Assembly (NCBI GenBank): GCA_905221605.1
Contig: CAJNDS010002402.1
Location: 126,001 to 190,000 of the forward strand
Source of the DNA: Symbiodinium natans
Taxonomy: Eukaryota; Sar; Dinophyceae; Suessiales; Symbiodiniaceae
Reading direction: 5' to 3'
DNA length: 64,000 nt
Shown here: one piece after another, positions 1-11,590 of the stretch
Numbering within the stretch: the stretch's first letter is position 1
Layout of the letters: every line of letters starts with the position of its first letter
Notes under the pieces: model-generated
Databases searched by the model: none
Seen by the model: only the letters and a program-made list of their open reading frames with translations
Told to the model about the DNA's origin: nothing
Program-made: the position numbers and the translations under genes

Positions 1-119
1 GACGGATAACTGTAGCACATGGGGTGCTGAGGACAAAGCCCCAAGCCCTGAAACCTCAGGCACTACACAAGCCCCGAGAAGCCCAGCCTCGCTTGTTTTG
101 GCGGCTTTCGCCTTCTCCT

Positions 120-290
120 CCTGCTGAACAGTTCTAAAGGGGTGGCTTGCCTCTGGTTTAGGGTCCAAGGGTTTGGGGTTTAGGGCTTAGGAAGTAAGGT
201 TTGGGGTCCAAGGGCTTAAGGGTTGGAGGGTTTCAAGGGGCAAAGGTTTTGGGCGTAGGGGTTCAGGGTTGAACCTACGAATGACAAAAG
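120..290. repeat. Degenerate telomere-like G-rich tract
   Basis: Repeated variants of GGTTTAGGG, GGTTTGGGG and GGGCTTAGG occur without a fixed period. They look like decayed TTTAGGG telomere repeats. The flanking 1-119 shows nothing I can assign. Confidence 0.55.
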
Positions 291-359
291 CACCTTTCTT
301 GGTTTGTTGGGGCTTGTAAAATTAGGCCAGTGTAGACCTCAAACAGTGACCACGTGTAA

Positions 360-720
360 TTTACAACCCGAAGTCGTAGGGGGCCACGAAACTGCAGGCC
401 TTCTCGTACAAAGTTTGAATGCAGAAACCGACTTTCCAGCCGCTGGAGCTCCGGACGCCCTCAACGTATACTGCATTTTGTACTACAATACTACAAGAGT
501 CGGAAATTGAGCCACTGGAGCTTCTGACGTCCTCCATGTATATTATACTGCGTTTGAACTGCCAAAGTCGATTTCTCGAGCTCTGGACGTGGAATTGATC
601 TCTTAGCCACTGAAGCTCTGGACGTTCGTACTACCCAAAGTCGACCCAGCAGCTCCGGACGACATCCGCGTGCTAGGTTTGTACTTCGACAAAGTCGACA
701 TTGGAGCAGGCGGAAGAGAC
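360..720. repeat. Degenerate tandem repeat, ~75-95 bp unit
   Basis: Four to five imperfect units share a core like GAGCTCCGGACG followed by GTATACTGC or GTACTACAA and AAAGTCGA. The same core, reverse-complemented, recurs at 28.3-28.5 kb, so this is a dispersed repeat family rather than a gene. The short open frames here are by-products of the repeat. Confidence 0.6.
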
Positions 721-1565
721 AAGGCGGTTCCAAAAGCGACGGCAATCCTTGCTCTTGACGAGAAGAATGTGTAGAAGAGCACCAAGGAGGTTCCAAGAAT
801 GCGCGGCCGGAAGGAAGTGAGAGTGTCACTTGCAACACAAAAAATGCTCGCGTGATACGAGGCGATGCAAGCCCCAAAATGTGCACGTGACCTAGGCGGG
901 TGCAACCTCGATGTTTCGCCCTCGGTGAGGAAATTCAAAGATGCTGCTTGCGATGAAAACCCACGTTTCGGGAGCCCCCACAAAAAGTCCGCGGGCATGC
1001 CCGCGCACAGCCGAGAGCCCGGGCCTGGGAGTGCTGCGCGGTTTCCCTTGACGCTGGAATGCTGGCACACTGCTTGGAGCTCTGGCTGTTCTTAAGAGGA
1101 ACACGTAACGTGTGGTACATCAGAAGTAAACAGGTACAGCTGAAATTTCGGACTACTGGATCGAAGACCCTCAAAGACTCTCGCAAGATATTGCCCGTCT
1201 CCCCGGCCTCCCCTGCCTGCTCCTCCCACGCCCCTCCCCTGCCGCCCACACCAGCCACAACAGGGCTGGGCTTGCGTCGCAAAGTCTTCAAGCAATGCGC
1301 ACATCCCGAAGACCCCCGCCGTAAACGTTAACAGCCCCTTTTTAAGCAGGCGGAGTTCTGAAGGGTTTTGGATAGTGGGATGGGGGGGGAAAAGTGAGTT
1401 TGCGGCTTTGAAGTGCTTGCGAGCTTAAACTGTCCACCAAACAGCCGTAAAACAAAAAACCTTAACCCCCAAGACTTAGTGTGTAGCATTCCTTGGTTGC
1501 CCCCCCCCCCCCCTTTGAACCTCTCTTGTGAAGAAGCCTCCTTCGAACATCCCCACCCTTTCTTG
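721..1565. other. Unassigned
   Basis: No recognisable coding domain, RNA or repeat apart from a C-run at 1501-1513. Open frames on both strands are short and mutually overlapping. Confidence 0.4.
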
Positions 1566-1735
1566 GGGGGCTGGGCGCTCCAGGGACACTCTGGGGCTGG
1601 GTACTCCGAAAACACTCTGAGGTTGGGCACTCCAGGAGAGTCTTGGGTTGGGCAAGACTCTGGGGCGGGGCACTTCGGGGACACTCTAGAATTGAGCACT
1701 CCAGGGACACTTTGGGGTTGGGCACTCCAGGGATG
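1566..1735. repeat. Minisatellite, ~27-30 bp unit
   Basis: About six imperfect head-to-tail units resemble GGGACACTCTGG plus GGTTGGGCACTCCAG. Unit length and spelling vary, which suggests an old array. Confidence 0.75.
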
Positions 1736-1896
1736 AGCGAGGAGTAGGCCGGGCGAGGAGAAGAGTTGAGTTTAAGATCTAACAAACCCACGCCAAGGGT
1801 GGGGAATAAGAGAACCTTTGAGGGCCTTTAAGAGAAGGTATAAGCTATCCCAAAGGGGTTACCTGGCTAGATTTGCGACCCTTGCAGCAATGGGTG

Positions 1897-1963
1897 CCCT
1901 AAACCCTAAACCCTAAACCCTAAACCCTAAACCCTAAACCCTGAACCCTGAACCCTAAACCCT
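1897..1963 (-). repeat. Interstitial telomere repeat (CCCTAAA)n
   Basis: Six perfect CCCTAAA units are followed by CCCTGAA variants and a last CCCTAAA. This is the plant/dinoflagellate telomere type, in the opposite orientation to the tracts at 2.8 and 3.6 kb. It is too short to be a chromosome end. Confidence 0.9.
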
Positions 1964-2773
1964 GCAATGCATCCTTGGGCATGGCGTCCCTTGCTTTCCC
2001 ATCCTCCTTGCGCGCACTCGCTCTTAGTAGGGCATTTGAGAGGCAGGGTTTAGGGTTCAGGGTTTGGTGTTTATCAGATTCAGGGACTGAAAAGCTATAG
2101 GGAACGTACTTCCAGAAATTCCTACAAGACCCACGCCTGGGGGGGGGGGGAGGGGGAGTGAAAGTGTCGGCTCGAGGAGTTTGCCGTACAGACGGGTTCG
2201 GCCTGGAGGTTTGTTTGGGTGTAAAAGCTCTTCGGGTAAAGTTAAGGATGCAGGGCGCCGGAGTTTAAACCAGGGCGCGGTTTAGTCGCAGCAGCTATGC
2301 TGTTTGGATGCCTCGTGCGGGAACCTACCTTCGGGCAGGGCTACTGGGGTGTGGAGGTTCATGGTTGTGCCTAAAGCGCAGCAACTTCGGTCCCTTTTTA
2401 TCCTCAACCCCCCTCTACCCCCCCGCCCCCCAGGCCCGGATGCCCCGTCCCCCGCGAAAACTTCATTCACATAGAGGATGCAAAGACAGAATGACCCTAG
2501 ACCCCAAACCGCAAAACCCAAACCCCGTAATCCTAAACCCTAAACCTTAACCTAAAGGGAACTTCAGCCAGATCTCAATGGGGTGGGAGATACGCCCTCT
2601 GCAGTCGGGTTTTCCGCATATTACGACTCCCAAGCCCCACTCCAAAGCTGCACGTAGCTCCTTGGCTGCCGCAGGATATCCGCCCGCTGGGGCATCTCCT
2701 GCCTCCTTACAGAGCGAGGGAGAGTTTGGGATGTAGGTGAAGCCTGAGTAGGATGGAAGGATTGATTTTAAGG

Positions 2774-2856
2774 TTTAGGGTTTAGGGTTTAGGGTTTAGG
2801 GTTTAGGGTTTAGGGTTTAGGGTTTAGGGTTTGGGTTTAGGGTTTAGGGTTTCGGG
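2774..2856 (+). repeat. Interstitial telomere repeat (TTTAGGG)n, unit 1/2 boundary
   Basis: About eight perfect TTTAGGG units, then TTTGGG and TTTCGGG variants, at the end of the first ~810-bp unit. Confidence 0.92.
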
Positions 2857-3579
2857 TTGAGGGCTTGAGGGTTTAGTGTTTATCAGATTCAACCGCAAAA
2901 CCCTGTCAGGGACTGTTTCGTTATGGGGAACGTACTTCCAGAAATTCCTACAAGACCCACGCCTGGGGGGAGGGGGAGTGAAAGTGTCGGCTCGAGGAGT
3001 TTGCCGTACAGACGGGTTCGGCCTGGAGGTTTGTTTGGGTGTAAAAGCTCTTCGGGCAGGGCGCCGGAGTTTAAACCAGGGCGTGGTTTAGTCGCAGCAG
3101 CTATGCTGTTTGGATGCCTCGTGCGGGAACCTACCTTCGGGCAGGGCTACTGGTGTGTGGAGGTTCATGGTGGTGCCTAAAGCGCAGCAACTTCGGTCCC
3201 TTTTTATCCTCAACCCCCCTCTACCCCCCCGCCCCCCAGGCCCGGATGCCCCGTCCCCCGCGAAAACTTCATTCACATAGAGGATGCAAAGACAGAATGA
3301 CCCTAGACCCCAAACCGCAAAACCCAAACCCCGTAATCCTAAACCCTAAACCTTAACCTAAAGGGAACTTCAGCCAGATCTCAATGGGGTGGGAGATACG
3401 CCCTCTGCAGTCGGGTTTTCCGCATATTACGACTCCCAAGCCCCACTCCAAAGCTGCACGTAGCTCCTTGGCTGCCGCAGGATATCCGCCCGCTGGGGCA
3501 TCTCCTGCCTCCTTACAGAGCGAGTGAGAGTTTGGGATGTAGGTGAAGCCTGAGTAGGATGGAAGGATTGATTTTAAGG

Positions 3580-3676
3580 TTTAGGGTTTAGGGTTTAGGG
3601 TTTAGGGTTTAGGGTTTAGGGTTTAGGGTTTAGGGTTTAGGGTTTAGGGTTTGGGTTTAGGGTTTAGGGTTTCGGG
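3580..3676 (+). repeat. Interstitial telomere repeat (TTTAGGG)n, unit 2/3 boundary
   Basis: About ten perfect TTTAGGG units followed by the same variant tail as at 2.8 kb. The shared tail shows that tract and unit were copied together. Confidence 0.92.
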
Positions 3677-4380
3677 TTGAGGGCTTGAGGGTTTAGTGTT
3701 TATCAGATTCAACCGCAAAACCCTGTCAAGGACTGTTTCGTTATGGGGAACGTACTTCCAGAAATTCCTACAAGACCCACGCCTGGGGGGGGGGGGGGGA
3801 GGGGGAGTGAAAGTGTCGGCTCGAGGAGTTTGCCGTACAGACGGGTTCGGCCTGGAGGTTTGTTTGGGTGTAAACGCTCTTCGGGTAAAGTTAAGGGTGC
3901 AGGGCGCCGGAGTTTAAACCAGGGCGTGGTTTAGTCGCAGCAGCTATGCTGTTTGGATGCCTCGTGCGGGAACCTACCTTCGGGCAGGGCTACTGGTGTG
4001 TGGAGGTTCATGGTTGTGCCTGAAGCGCAGCAACTTCGGTCCCTTTTTATCCTCAACCCCCCTCTACCCCCCCGCCCCCCAGGCCCGGATGCCCCGTCCC
4101 CCGCGAAAACTTCATTCACATAGAGGATGCAAAGACAGAATGACCCTAGACCCCAAACCGCAAACCCCAAACCCCGTAATCCTAAACCCTAAACCTTAAC
4201 CTAAAGGGAACTTCAGCCAGATCTCAATGGGGTGGGAGATACGCCCTCTGCAGTCGGGTTTTCCGCATATTACGACTCCCAAGCCCCACTCCAAAGCTGC
4301 ACGTAGCTCCTTGGCTGCCGCAGGATATCCGCCCGCTGGGGCATCTCCTGCCTCCTTACAGAGCGAGGGAGAGTTTGGGA

Positions 4381-4855
4381 TGTCGGGTTCGAGCATCGGG
4401 ATCAGGGTTCGACGGAAACCAACAAGGCCGGGTTGAGGGTTGGGAAGGTGTGAGCTTCGTGGGTGTTTGGCTATCGCAGAACTTCTGCTCTTTGCTATCA
4501 GTCCATGTAGAGTGTGGGGCTCGGATAGTCTACGCCAGGACGATCGCCAAATCCTGCTGTCCCACCGTGTAGGTATCCATGCCAAAACCCGGCACACATG
4601 AGGACCCTGAAACTTTGCATAATCAAAATACATGCAGTAGATTTAATATACGTACTAGGATTGGCATAATCACAACATTGGATGTGTGTAAAAGGTCGAA
4701 TATATTTAATACATTCAGCATACTGAAAATACTACGTAGATTCAAGGTATTTCATCTAAGTAATGCATTTAGTATATTTCGTGTGATACATACCTGCACT
4801 AGTGACGATCACATCTTTTGTCGCAGTAAACATGATCATACATTTTGCATATACT
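4381..4855. other. Unassigned; switch from G/C-rich repeat to AT-rich DNA
   Basis: The tandem array ends abruptly at 4380. Base composition turns AT-rich from about 4610. No gene seen. Confidence 0.5.
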
Positions 4856-5245
4856 TAATACATATATACATATATACATATATACATATATACATATATA
4901 CATATATACATATATACATATATACATATATACATATATACATATATACATATATACATATATACATATATACATATATACATATATACGTATATATATA
5001 TATATATACATATATACATATGTACATATATACGTATATACATATATACATATATACATACATACATATATACATATATACACATATACATATAGACATA
5101 TATACATACATATATACATATATACATATATACATATATACATATATACATACATACATATATACATATATACATTTTTGCATATATACATATATATATA
5201 TATATATATGCATGCTACCCCCCCATATATATATATATATATATG

Positions 5246-5284
<39 letters not shown>

Positions 5285-5288
5285 CGAA
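4856..5288. repeat. ATATATAC microsatellite, ~430 bp
   Basis: An 8-bp unit (CATATATA) runs with few interruptions to about 5200, followed by pure (TA)n tracts at 5185-5209 and 5225-5284. Being rich in TA and TAC steps, it gives long Tyr/Ile/His frames on both strands that are artefacts. Confidence 0.95.
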
Positions 5289-5930
5289 TGTACTAAGAAT
5301 ATTGGAGACATTAGGTCCAATAAATATGAATTGAACAGCCTAAAAACCAAACATAATCAATACATTGAAGATATTCGGCATGTTAAGTGTCACAGATATG
5401 TTGAATCTGATGGATATGTTCAATATATAGCAGATGTTACATTACATATATTGAACATCTAAAGCATGCTAGACATATCCTGATTTTGTTAGCATTCAAT
5501 ACAGTGTACATAACTACTATGTTTGATAAGTTTAACCTGTATCTGCACCACACATTCTCTGACCTCATCTTGTAAAGTGCTTTGTGGAAACCTCATATTA
5601 CATTATCTTCTGTTGTATGACAATATACTGTGTGATTGTGCTTTGACGCATTATGTTTTGTTACCTGGAGAAAAAAAACAAAGCAGGAGCCCAGCTCTCC
5701 TGGCTCTTTTCCTCCAGAAGGGACAGGGCAGGCTCCACGTCTTCAGGCGTGCCCTAACGGGGAAATCGAAACCCATCGTGAGCACATCCTTGCAAAAAGT
5801 CACATTCCCCGCCTGCACAAATGCAGAAGTCATGACCAAGCCTCGGCGTACTTTTGAACTGCCCAAGGCTTGCGAAGCTGGAGCTGCGAGCTGGGCCATG
5901 CGCACTGGCCAAAGCGCTTGTTGCACAGTG
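5289..5930. other. Unassigned; AT-rich, then ordinary composition
   Basis: 5289-5660 is AT-rich with no gene seen. 5661-5930 lies just downstream of the MMADHC-like exons on the minus strand and could contain its last exons. One minus frame there reads GLVMTSAFV, but I could not align it convincingly. Confidence 0.35.
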
Positions 5931-5933
5931 ATC

Positions 5934-6294
5934 GGCAGCAACCCAGCTCCAGGATCTGCACTTCGGCCGCAAGCGTGGGTCAGGTGTCTTCCGCGATCGC
6001 CCGTGGAGGTTCATGAAATGACATGCCAGCCTCAAATCCCAAGCTCCTGTAACGCTCATCACCTCAGTTGCCAGGAGATGCGGCTTGGCAAAACCACCAC
6101 ATGATTCGAATAGATCATCGTTGATGCTACTGAGCTTGGAGCAGTCGAACAAGCTGGTGGACGTGTCAGTGTGGAAAGGCCTGAGCTTGTCACAAGAACG
6201 AAGGCCCGATGTTGTACGCGTTGCCGTCACTCTGAAGCACTGAAGCAGAGTGCACCACTCGCCGGACGACGGGTCAATGAAGTCCGCCCAGCGC
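5934..6294 (-). CDS. MMADHC: MMADHC/cblD-like cobalamin trafficking protein (partial, four exons seen)
   Basis: MMADHC (cblD) helps hand processed vitamin B12 to methionine synthase and methylmalonyl-CoA mutase. Four minus-strand exons join in frame: 6294-6259 (RWADFIDPSSG), 6180-6131 (PFHTDTSTSLF...), 6062-6031 (DERYRSLGFE) and 5955-5934 (ILELGCC). In order they match the most conserved block of the family, WADFIDPSSG - phenylalanine/threonine-rich stretch - DERYR.LGF - LGCC. Inferred donors are GT, GT, GC and, for the last, GA; acceptors are AG|G three times and AG|A before ILELGCC. The second exon has about four residues more than expected before DERYR, so its 3' edge is uncertain. Upstream (N-terminal) and final exons were not located, so gene limits are unknown. 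Confidence 0.75.
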
Positions 6295-9235
6295 CTTGAA
6301 TGGAGAATGCGGCACAGTGCCAATTGAGAGCCCTGCACCTTCATGAGGTCACAAGCTGTGGCCACTCATCTTCCACTCGCAACAGCAAGCTGTCCAGGAC
6401 AAGGAGGGTACGTATTGACCAACCGAAGCACGGAACTGCCACACGTGCACGCGCTGTCACCCTCACAACAATGGAGGTCGGGAAGGCGGGCCCTCTTCCA
6501 ACACCAAATTAATTGATGGACACCACACATGCACACAGCTAGCCCCGGGTTTTGTCTTTTTCTTCTGCCCACTCTTCTCGTGTGGATTTTGGTCAGAGGG
6601 GGCGGAGAGGGCGCGCACACAGACAAGAAGAAACTCTAACAGGGCCGTCGGACGACCAGAAGGACCAGACCCCCCCGAAAGCAAAAAAGGAACCAATGAA
6701 AACGGAATGAAAACCAGAAAAGGCGAAGACCAGAAAATGCAAACAAGAAGACAAGAAACGTGAAAGAAGAAGGGAGACAAGAAGGGCTAAGAGCACCGAA
6801 ACGCAGAAGAAAACAAGAAAGGATGCAAGGAGACAAGGAGGAAGACGAGAAAGGAGACCAGAATGGGGGAGCTTCCCGACTTAAGAAGTTGCTGCGTTCA
6901 CACAATTACAGTACCGAGAGAAGTTGATGAGCGGATGAGCCACAACATGTTCATGAGACAATTGAAATGGAGGACCAATACTGACCCCCCCCTCCCCCAC
7001 TTGCCAGCCTGCTAAGCCCGATGCTGCTGTGAGTCAAAGTAGGCTCTGAACGCCTGTCAGGCATCGGAAACAGCCAGGGGTCGCCATCCGGGACGAAGAG
7101 ATCGCAAGATTTCACATGCTAACTGGACAAGAATTCCGAGAAGGATAGCCATGCCAAGCGAATGCCACAAAACTTCCAACAAACTGGCTGAGATGCAGAG
7201 ATCGGAGGCTGAGAGGCACAGATCGGATTGCCCTCTGTTTGCGGTGGTTCATGGCAATATGCAAAGTTGCCATTGTACGTCTTGTTCCGGCGCCTGCATT
7301 CCCGCAACCAGACGACCATAGCATGCCTGCCTCCAATCAAGCAGGTCGAGCGTTTTGACACTGCCCCCTCTGTCTTCGGTGAGTTCTTCTTCTGACCACG
7401 AACCCTGTGCAGCCTTTCAGCAAGCATCTCGGTGGACCTCAACTGTCATCATTGCAATTTACTAAGTATGTTCCAACTTGTTGCGCGTCAGTGCTCGGTG
7501 ATGATTGCATTTGATCGAGCCAAGTAACATCGCAGACTGGCGATGCTTGGTCTGTAGCGCCTCAAAACACCAATACAAGCAGAGATGGGAGAATCCCCCG
7601 TCTCTGCAGACAGCTGCACATCTTACATTTGTACTTGAAGTCGGCACGCTGCAAGCCCTCCCCCTTTTCTGATGCGGCTGCATATGATGAGATGGTATTG
7701 CAGTTGTGGCATGTCTCATCCGGGAATTCACCAAGCACAATCAGGGCTCACACAAAGATCCAGCCATCAAGGTGTGAAGAATCGGCATGCCTAACAGCAC
7801 GCCGATGCTGCCCAACGGCATGGCATCTCTTGCTCCCTACTCCACCGACATCTCACAAACATGCAGAGCTGCCTGAGTCTCTGAAGAGGGCAACACTGCA
7901 ATGAACTAAAAGCATGCCCAGACCCACTGAGGACCTACTGCTTTATGCCGAAGGGCCTAACTCAGTGAGTTGCCTTCGAGACTCGGACATGCACCTCACA
8001 ATTCCCATGCAGCCGTCCATTCAGGCTCCAGGCCGCATCGACAGCATTCTTGATGCCAGTTTCTAGATGATTCAAGTGTCCTCTGCCGCCCCTCCGGGGC
8101 ATAAAAGTGCCTGTGCACTTCCCGAGCAGAGTCTGCAGTGCACTACGACCTACAATGCACAAGTCCCTGCCAAAGCCAGCACCACACTGTCGGAAACTAG
8201 CCAATGAACAGAACTGCTTGAAGAGGTTTCGCATCGCAGGTGGGACTCATTGGGCAAGCTTGAGGCCCAGATTTGGTTCCGGGGTCAACACTGCGGCTGC
8301 AACCCGAAGCGGCATGCAAATACAGAACTACTGTGGGCAGGGGAAAATGCTCTGAGATGAGCATGTAGCCAGGGCAGATGCCGACGCTGTGTTCCAGCAC
8401 TCGCAAAATGGGAAAATATCCAACATCCACGGCTCTGCGCTCGACGTGCCCTTGTAGTCAGATTGGTGTCCTAATTCTCTGTTCTGCAAACCTTGTGGAA
8501 TGCCTTGCTCCAAAACTCATTCTTCAAACGAATTGCCACATGAAGCCAGAGGCACTGCCTTCACCTTGTCTGCTACCCTTGCGTCTCGCTTGCAGTCCCA
8601 AAACCCGTAGGTCCTTGAGACCGCGGGCGCATCTTTCTTGGTGATGACAAACGAGGCAGCAGCAACACTATCAGCTTTTGCAGAGTTGGAATTCATCACA
8701 AGTATGCTCCATGTGGGCAAGAGCAAGTCTTCTCAAGAGTGGATTGGCTCTCGAACTAAATCAAAGATGACAGATTCAGAGCAAACCTTGGCAGGCAGAA
8801 AGCATGGATGGCAAACTATCACTCATAATCATGATAATTGGCTTGCGAACATGGCACTGGGTTAGGCTCTACTCAGCAAGATAGGAGCTCTACCATGTCC
8901 ACAGAGTCCCCCCGCCCTGTCGTGAGAAGACCAAAATTCCAAAACCCGAGGCAGCCACAAAACTTGGGGCAATTGTGCTCTCGTGTTGCTTGTCCCCAGG
9001 CCCTCTCTAGAGTCTAGGCTCCATGCCGGGAGTTCTGTGCCTTTGCTCTTTGCTCAAAGATTCACAAGAATGTGCTGTGCTCCAAAAAAAAAGAAACTGA
9101 CAACACCGAAGCCCGAAAGGCCTCCTGGTTCTGACTTTTGGGACTCATGCCTCAGCTCGCTGAGCTTCGCTTCGCTTGGTCGAGAAGAGCGCACTCTGAG
9201 GACCCCCGGTGTTGTCCCGGGGTGGAAAGATGTCT
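6295..9235. other. Unassigned; possibly upstream MMADHC exons
   Basis: No domain recognised on either strand. 6640-6870 is purine-rich with repeated GAAGACAAGAA-like words. A minus frame at 8517-8726 has coding-like composition (GFWDCKRDARVADKVKAV) but matches nothing I know. Confidence 0.3.
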
Positions 9236-9560
9236 CCAAGGCTTGGACGCATCATTGCCTGCTTCATCTTCCTCCTCCTCTGAATCTCGCCGGCATCACA
9301 CAGGTGGCAGTGCTTGCATTCCTTGCCTCGGGATAACAGGAGAAGTCACCGACGCAAAGCCATTTCGGGACCACGGCCAGGAGTTGTAAGAGTTCCACCG
9401 TTTTGGCAGCCAGAGCCTTTCCAGAACCTGAAGCGGACTTGTACTTGAAGATTTCCTGGTTTTACCGTTGCTGCACAGCTGGCACAGCTTTCAGGACAGA
9501 TGTCTGAGGGTCTGAGGGCTTTGCCATGCACACGGGCGGCAGTTGCCCGTGCCATGCAAG
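9236..9560 (-). CDS. CCCH zinc-finger unit 3 (partial gene)
   Basis: Three exons assemble on the minus strand: one ending at 9525 with CRPCAW (donor GC), 9427-9399 (FWKGSGCQNG, donor GT) and one starting at 9326 (KECKHCHLC, then GEIQRRRKMKQAMMR). Joined, they give the finger C-x8-C-x5-C-x3-H (CAWFWKGSGC, QNGKE-C-KHC-H) followed by a basic tail. Such fingers usually bind RNA, and this WFWK...GC.NG..C..CHLCP form is, as I recall it, common in Symbiodinium proteins. Exon phases agree at both junctions. The rest of the gene was not found; units 1 and 2 (16.1 and 11.4 kb) are paralogues on the same strand. Confidence 0.75.
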
Positions 9561-9895
9561 GCTGAGCCCTGCGTGACAGAATTCGATTGACATGTTGTAA
9601 TCACTGTCGTCGTGTTGTCTCGTGGGGCAGTTGTGGAGACAAAGTCCCAATTGGGTACTGTGCCAGACTGCTTCAGGACTGTTTCAACTTGCAAAAGCAC
9701 TACATGCCACCTCGCTCGGGTAGTCGTGTGTGGAAGTCAGTCCTGGCAAAAGTGCAACCAAAGCTGCCCTCTTCAAATCGCTCCGTACCCATCTTGACCA
9801 AGTGAGCTCCCAATTTGGCTCCTTGTGGGAAGTCTGTAGGGGTCGCCCAAGCAGACTCCGGGCCTCCGCACATGCCCACAAAACATGCTCTCACA

Positions 9896-10149
9896 AATCT
9901 TATTCTTCTTCTTCTTCCTTTTCTTCTTCTTCGTACTATTTTTAGTATTCATCTTCTTCTTGATCTTCTCCTTATCTCTTCTATGATTCTATGAATATCT
10001 TATATCTTTATTCTTATTGTTACCATATCTTCCTCTTATTCTTCTCCTTCTTACTTTTTCTATCTTCTTAGTATTATGACTTTTCTTCGTCTGTTTATCC
10101 TAGTTTCTTGCTGTTGTTCTTCTTGTTCTTGCGTGTTAGATATTGGCCT

Positions 10150-10193
<44 letters not shown>
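9896..10193. repeat. Polypyrimidine tract ending in (CT)n
   Basis: TTC-rich sequence from 9896 grades into a pure CT run of about 21 dinucleotides at 10152-10193. No gene. Confidence 0.9.
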
Positions 10194-10194
<1 letters not shown>

Positions 10195-10949
10195 GCATCG
10201 AGCAGAAGGAGGATTGAGAAAATTGTGCAAACAGAGAAAGGGTCCTAGAAAGCCGCCAAAGAATCAAACAAACCCGGTCCCAGGGCGTCGACTGGTGTTG
10301 CTGCCGTCTGACATCTCTTGCCTTGACAAGGCTCTAAATGAGTCTTTCAATCACAAGCCAGATGTGGAAGTCAGGGGAGGCGGAACCCAACACATCCCTG
10401 GTTGCTCGGCCCACCACTCCGAACCGACGCATGTGGTCAGGGATTCCTCTTCAGAGAGGCTTCCTGAACAGTGCAGAAGCAAGGCAGTGCCGAAGCCCTT
10501 TCTGAGTCACAAAGGCTCCTTTCTTCTGGCTGGGATCCAGAGTAGCCTGCCAAAAAGATCTACAACTGCGTCAGGATGCCAGGAATATCCATGAATGCTA
10601 TGAGCAGCACGCTTCTGCACACTGCTCCGGTAGCTGAACTCACAACGTCCAGGCCTTCATGGATCGTCGTGTCACTTGCGCCTTTGGCGAAATGATTCCA
10701 AAAGCCTCGGCCAAACTGGTTCTGGCGTCGACAACCTGTGATGCGCTGCGATGTGCTCCAAGGTCCAAACCATTACGGAAGACTCCTCCTCTTCTTCGCA
10801 CCCAGCAGACACCTTCGGCCTTGGCACTGGACATCCAAACGAAACACCAATGCCTCGTGGTTGTCTTGCAACTGTCTTCAAGGAAAAGAGAAAGCAACCA
10901 GTTCAAAAAATGTTCTGGAAGCCTTCCAGGCCAGGCTAAGCTTGTGTCG
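10194..10949. other. Unassigned
   Basis: No recognisable domain. The minus frame near 10730-10800 is acidic (CEEEEESSV) and may belong to the zinc-finger unit 2 gene, but no splice junctions could be fixed. Confidence 0.3.
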
Positions 10950-11590
10950 TTGCCAGGCCCAGACGCATCACCGTCTGCTTCGCGCGCTTTCTTGCCTCAA
11001 GCCATGGACTGCTGAATCCGCCCCCGGTCTTTCCAAGGAGCATGTGAACCCTTCGAAACTAAGCGTACGAGAGAGAACGAGATAGCCATCAACATCAAAC
11101 GAAAGAGAGACAGAGAAAAAGGATACAAAAAGAACAAAGAAAGCTACTAAAGAGAAGAATGCAAGAATCAAGATGGTGCAGAGCTCGACACGGCCCGCCC
11201 TCGCTGACTAGCTGTCACTTTGAAGGGCGCGACTTGAAGGTAATGTCCAAGACAGGATGGGACAGTGGTTCAACCATTAATTGGCCAGGCCTTGATTTCC
11301 CCCTCTGGGCAGAGGTGGCAGTGTCCGCACTCTTTTCCTGACAGCGAGAACGGGCATAGGGAGCTGAGATATAATTCAGATCCGTAGAGATTAATTTGCC
11401 AAGCCCGTCGCCGTTCTTGCATCCCCCCGGCTTGTGGAACCTTTACATAAATGTTGGGATCTCACGTGATCTCACTGTCGCACTCTCTGATCTTATCCAG
11501 CTGCCTCGCTATTTGCCGGGATCTCGGAGACAACTCAGGGCAAACTGAGAAACCAGCCATGCACATGGGCGACACGTGCCCTGATCGTGA
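10950..11590 (-). CDS. CCCH zinc-finger unit 2 (partial gene)
   Basis: Four minus-strand exons join with matching phases: one ending at 11558 (TCRPCAW, donor GC), 11440-11412 (FHKPGGCKNG, donor GC), 11337-11291 (KECGHCHLCPEGEIK, donor GC) and one starting at 10993 (ARKRAKQTVMRLG). The product is a C-x8-C-x5-C-x3-H finger plus a basic tail, closely like units 1 and 3. The introns between them are about 117, 74 and 297 bp. Flanking exons, start and stop were not found. A purine-rich stretch (11080-11160) lies in the last intron. Confidence 0.8.

Larger units (their letters stand above)
2068..4380. repeat. Subtelomere-like tandem array, ~810-820 bp units
   Basis: Three head-to-tail units start at the shared GTGTTTATCAGATTC at 2068, 2877 and 3696. 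The first two end in a (TTTAGGG)n tract; the third stops at 4380, just before its tract would begin. Units are nearly identical, differing mainly in G-run length and a short insertion (GTAAAGTTAAG) missing from unit 2. Each unit carries the same open frames on both strands, which therefore only reflect the repeat. No coding domain is recognisable. Confidence 0.9.

Noticed and set aside
2282-4170. 79-80-codon frames repeated three times in the ~810-bp units
   Set aside because: They recur with the repeat on both strands and carry no family signature; unit copying explains their conservation.
4579-5350. Long Tyr/Ile/His-rich open frames on both strands
   Set aside because: They translate the ATATATAC microsatellite; no start context, domain or codon structure.
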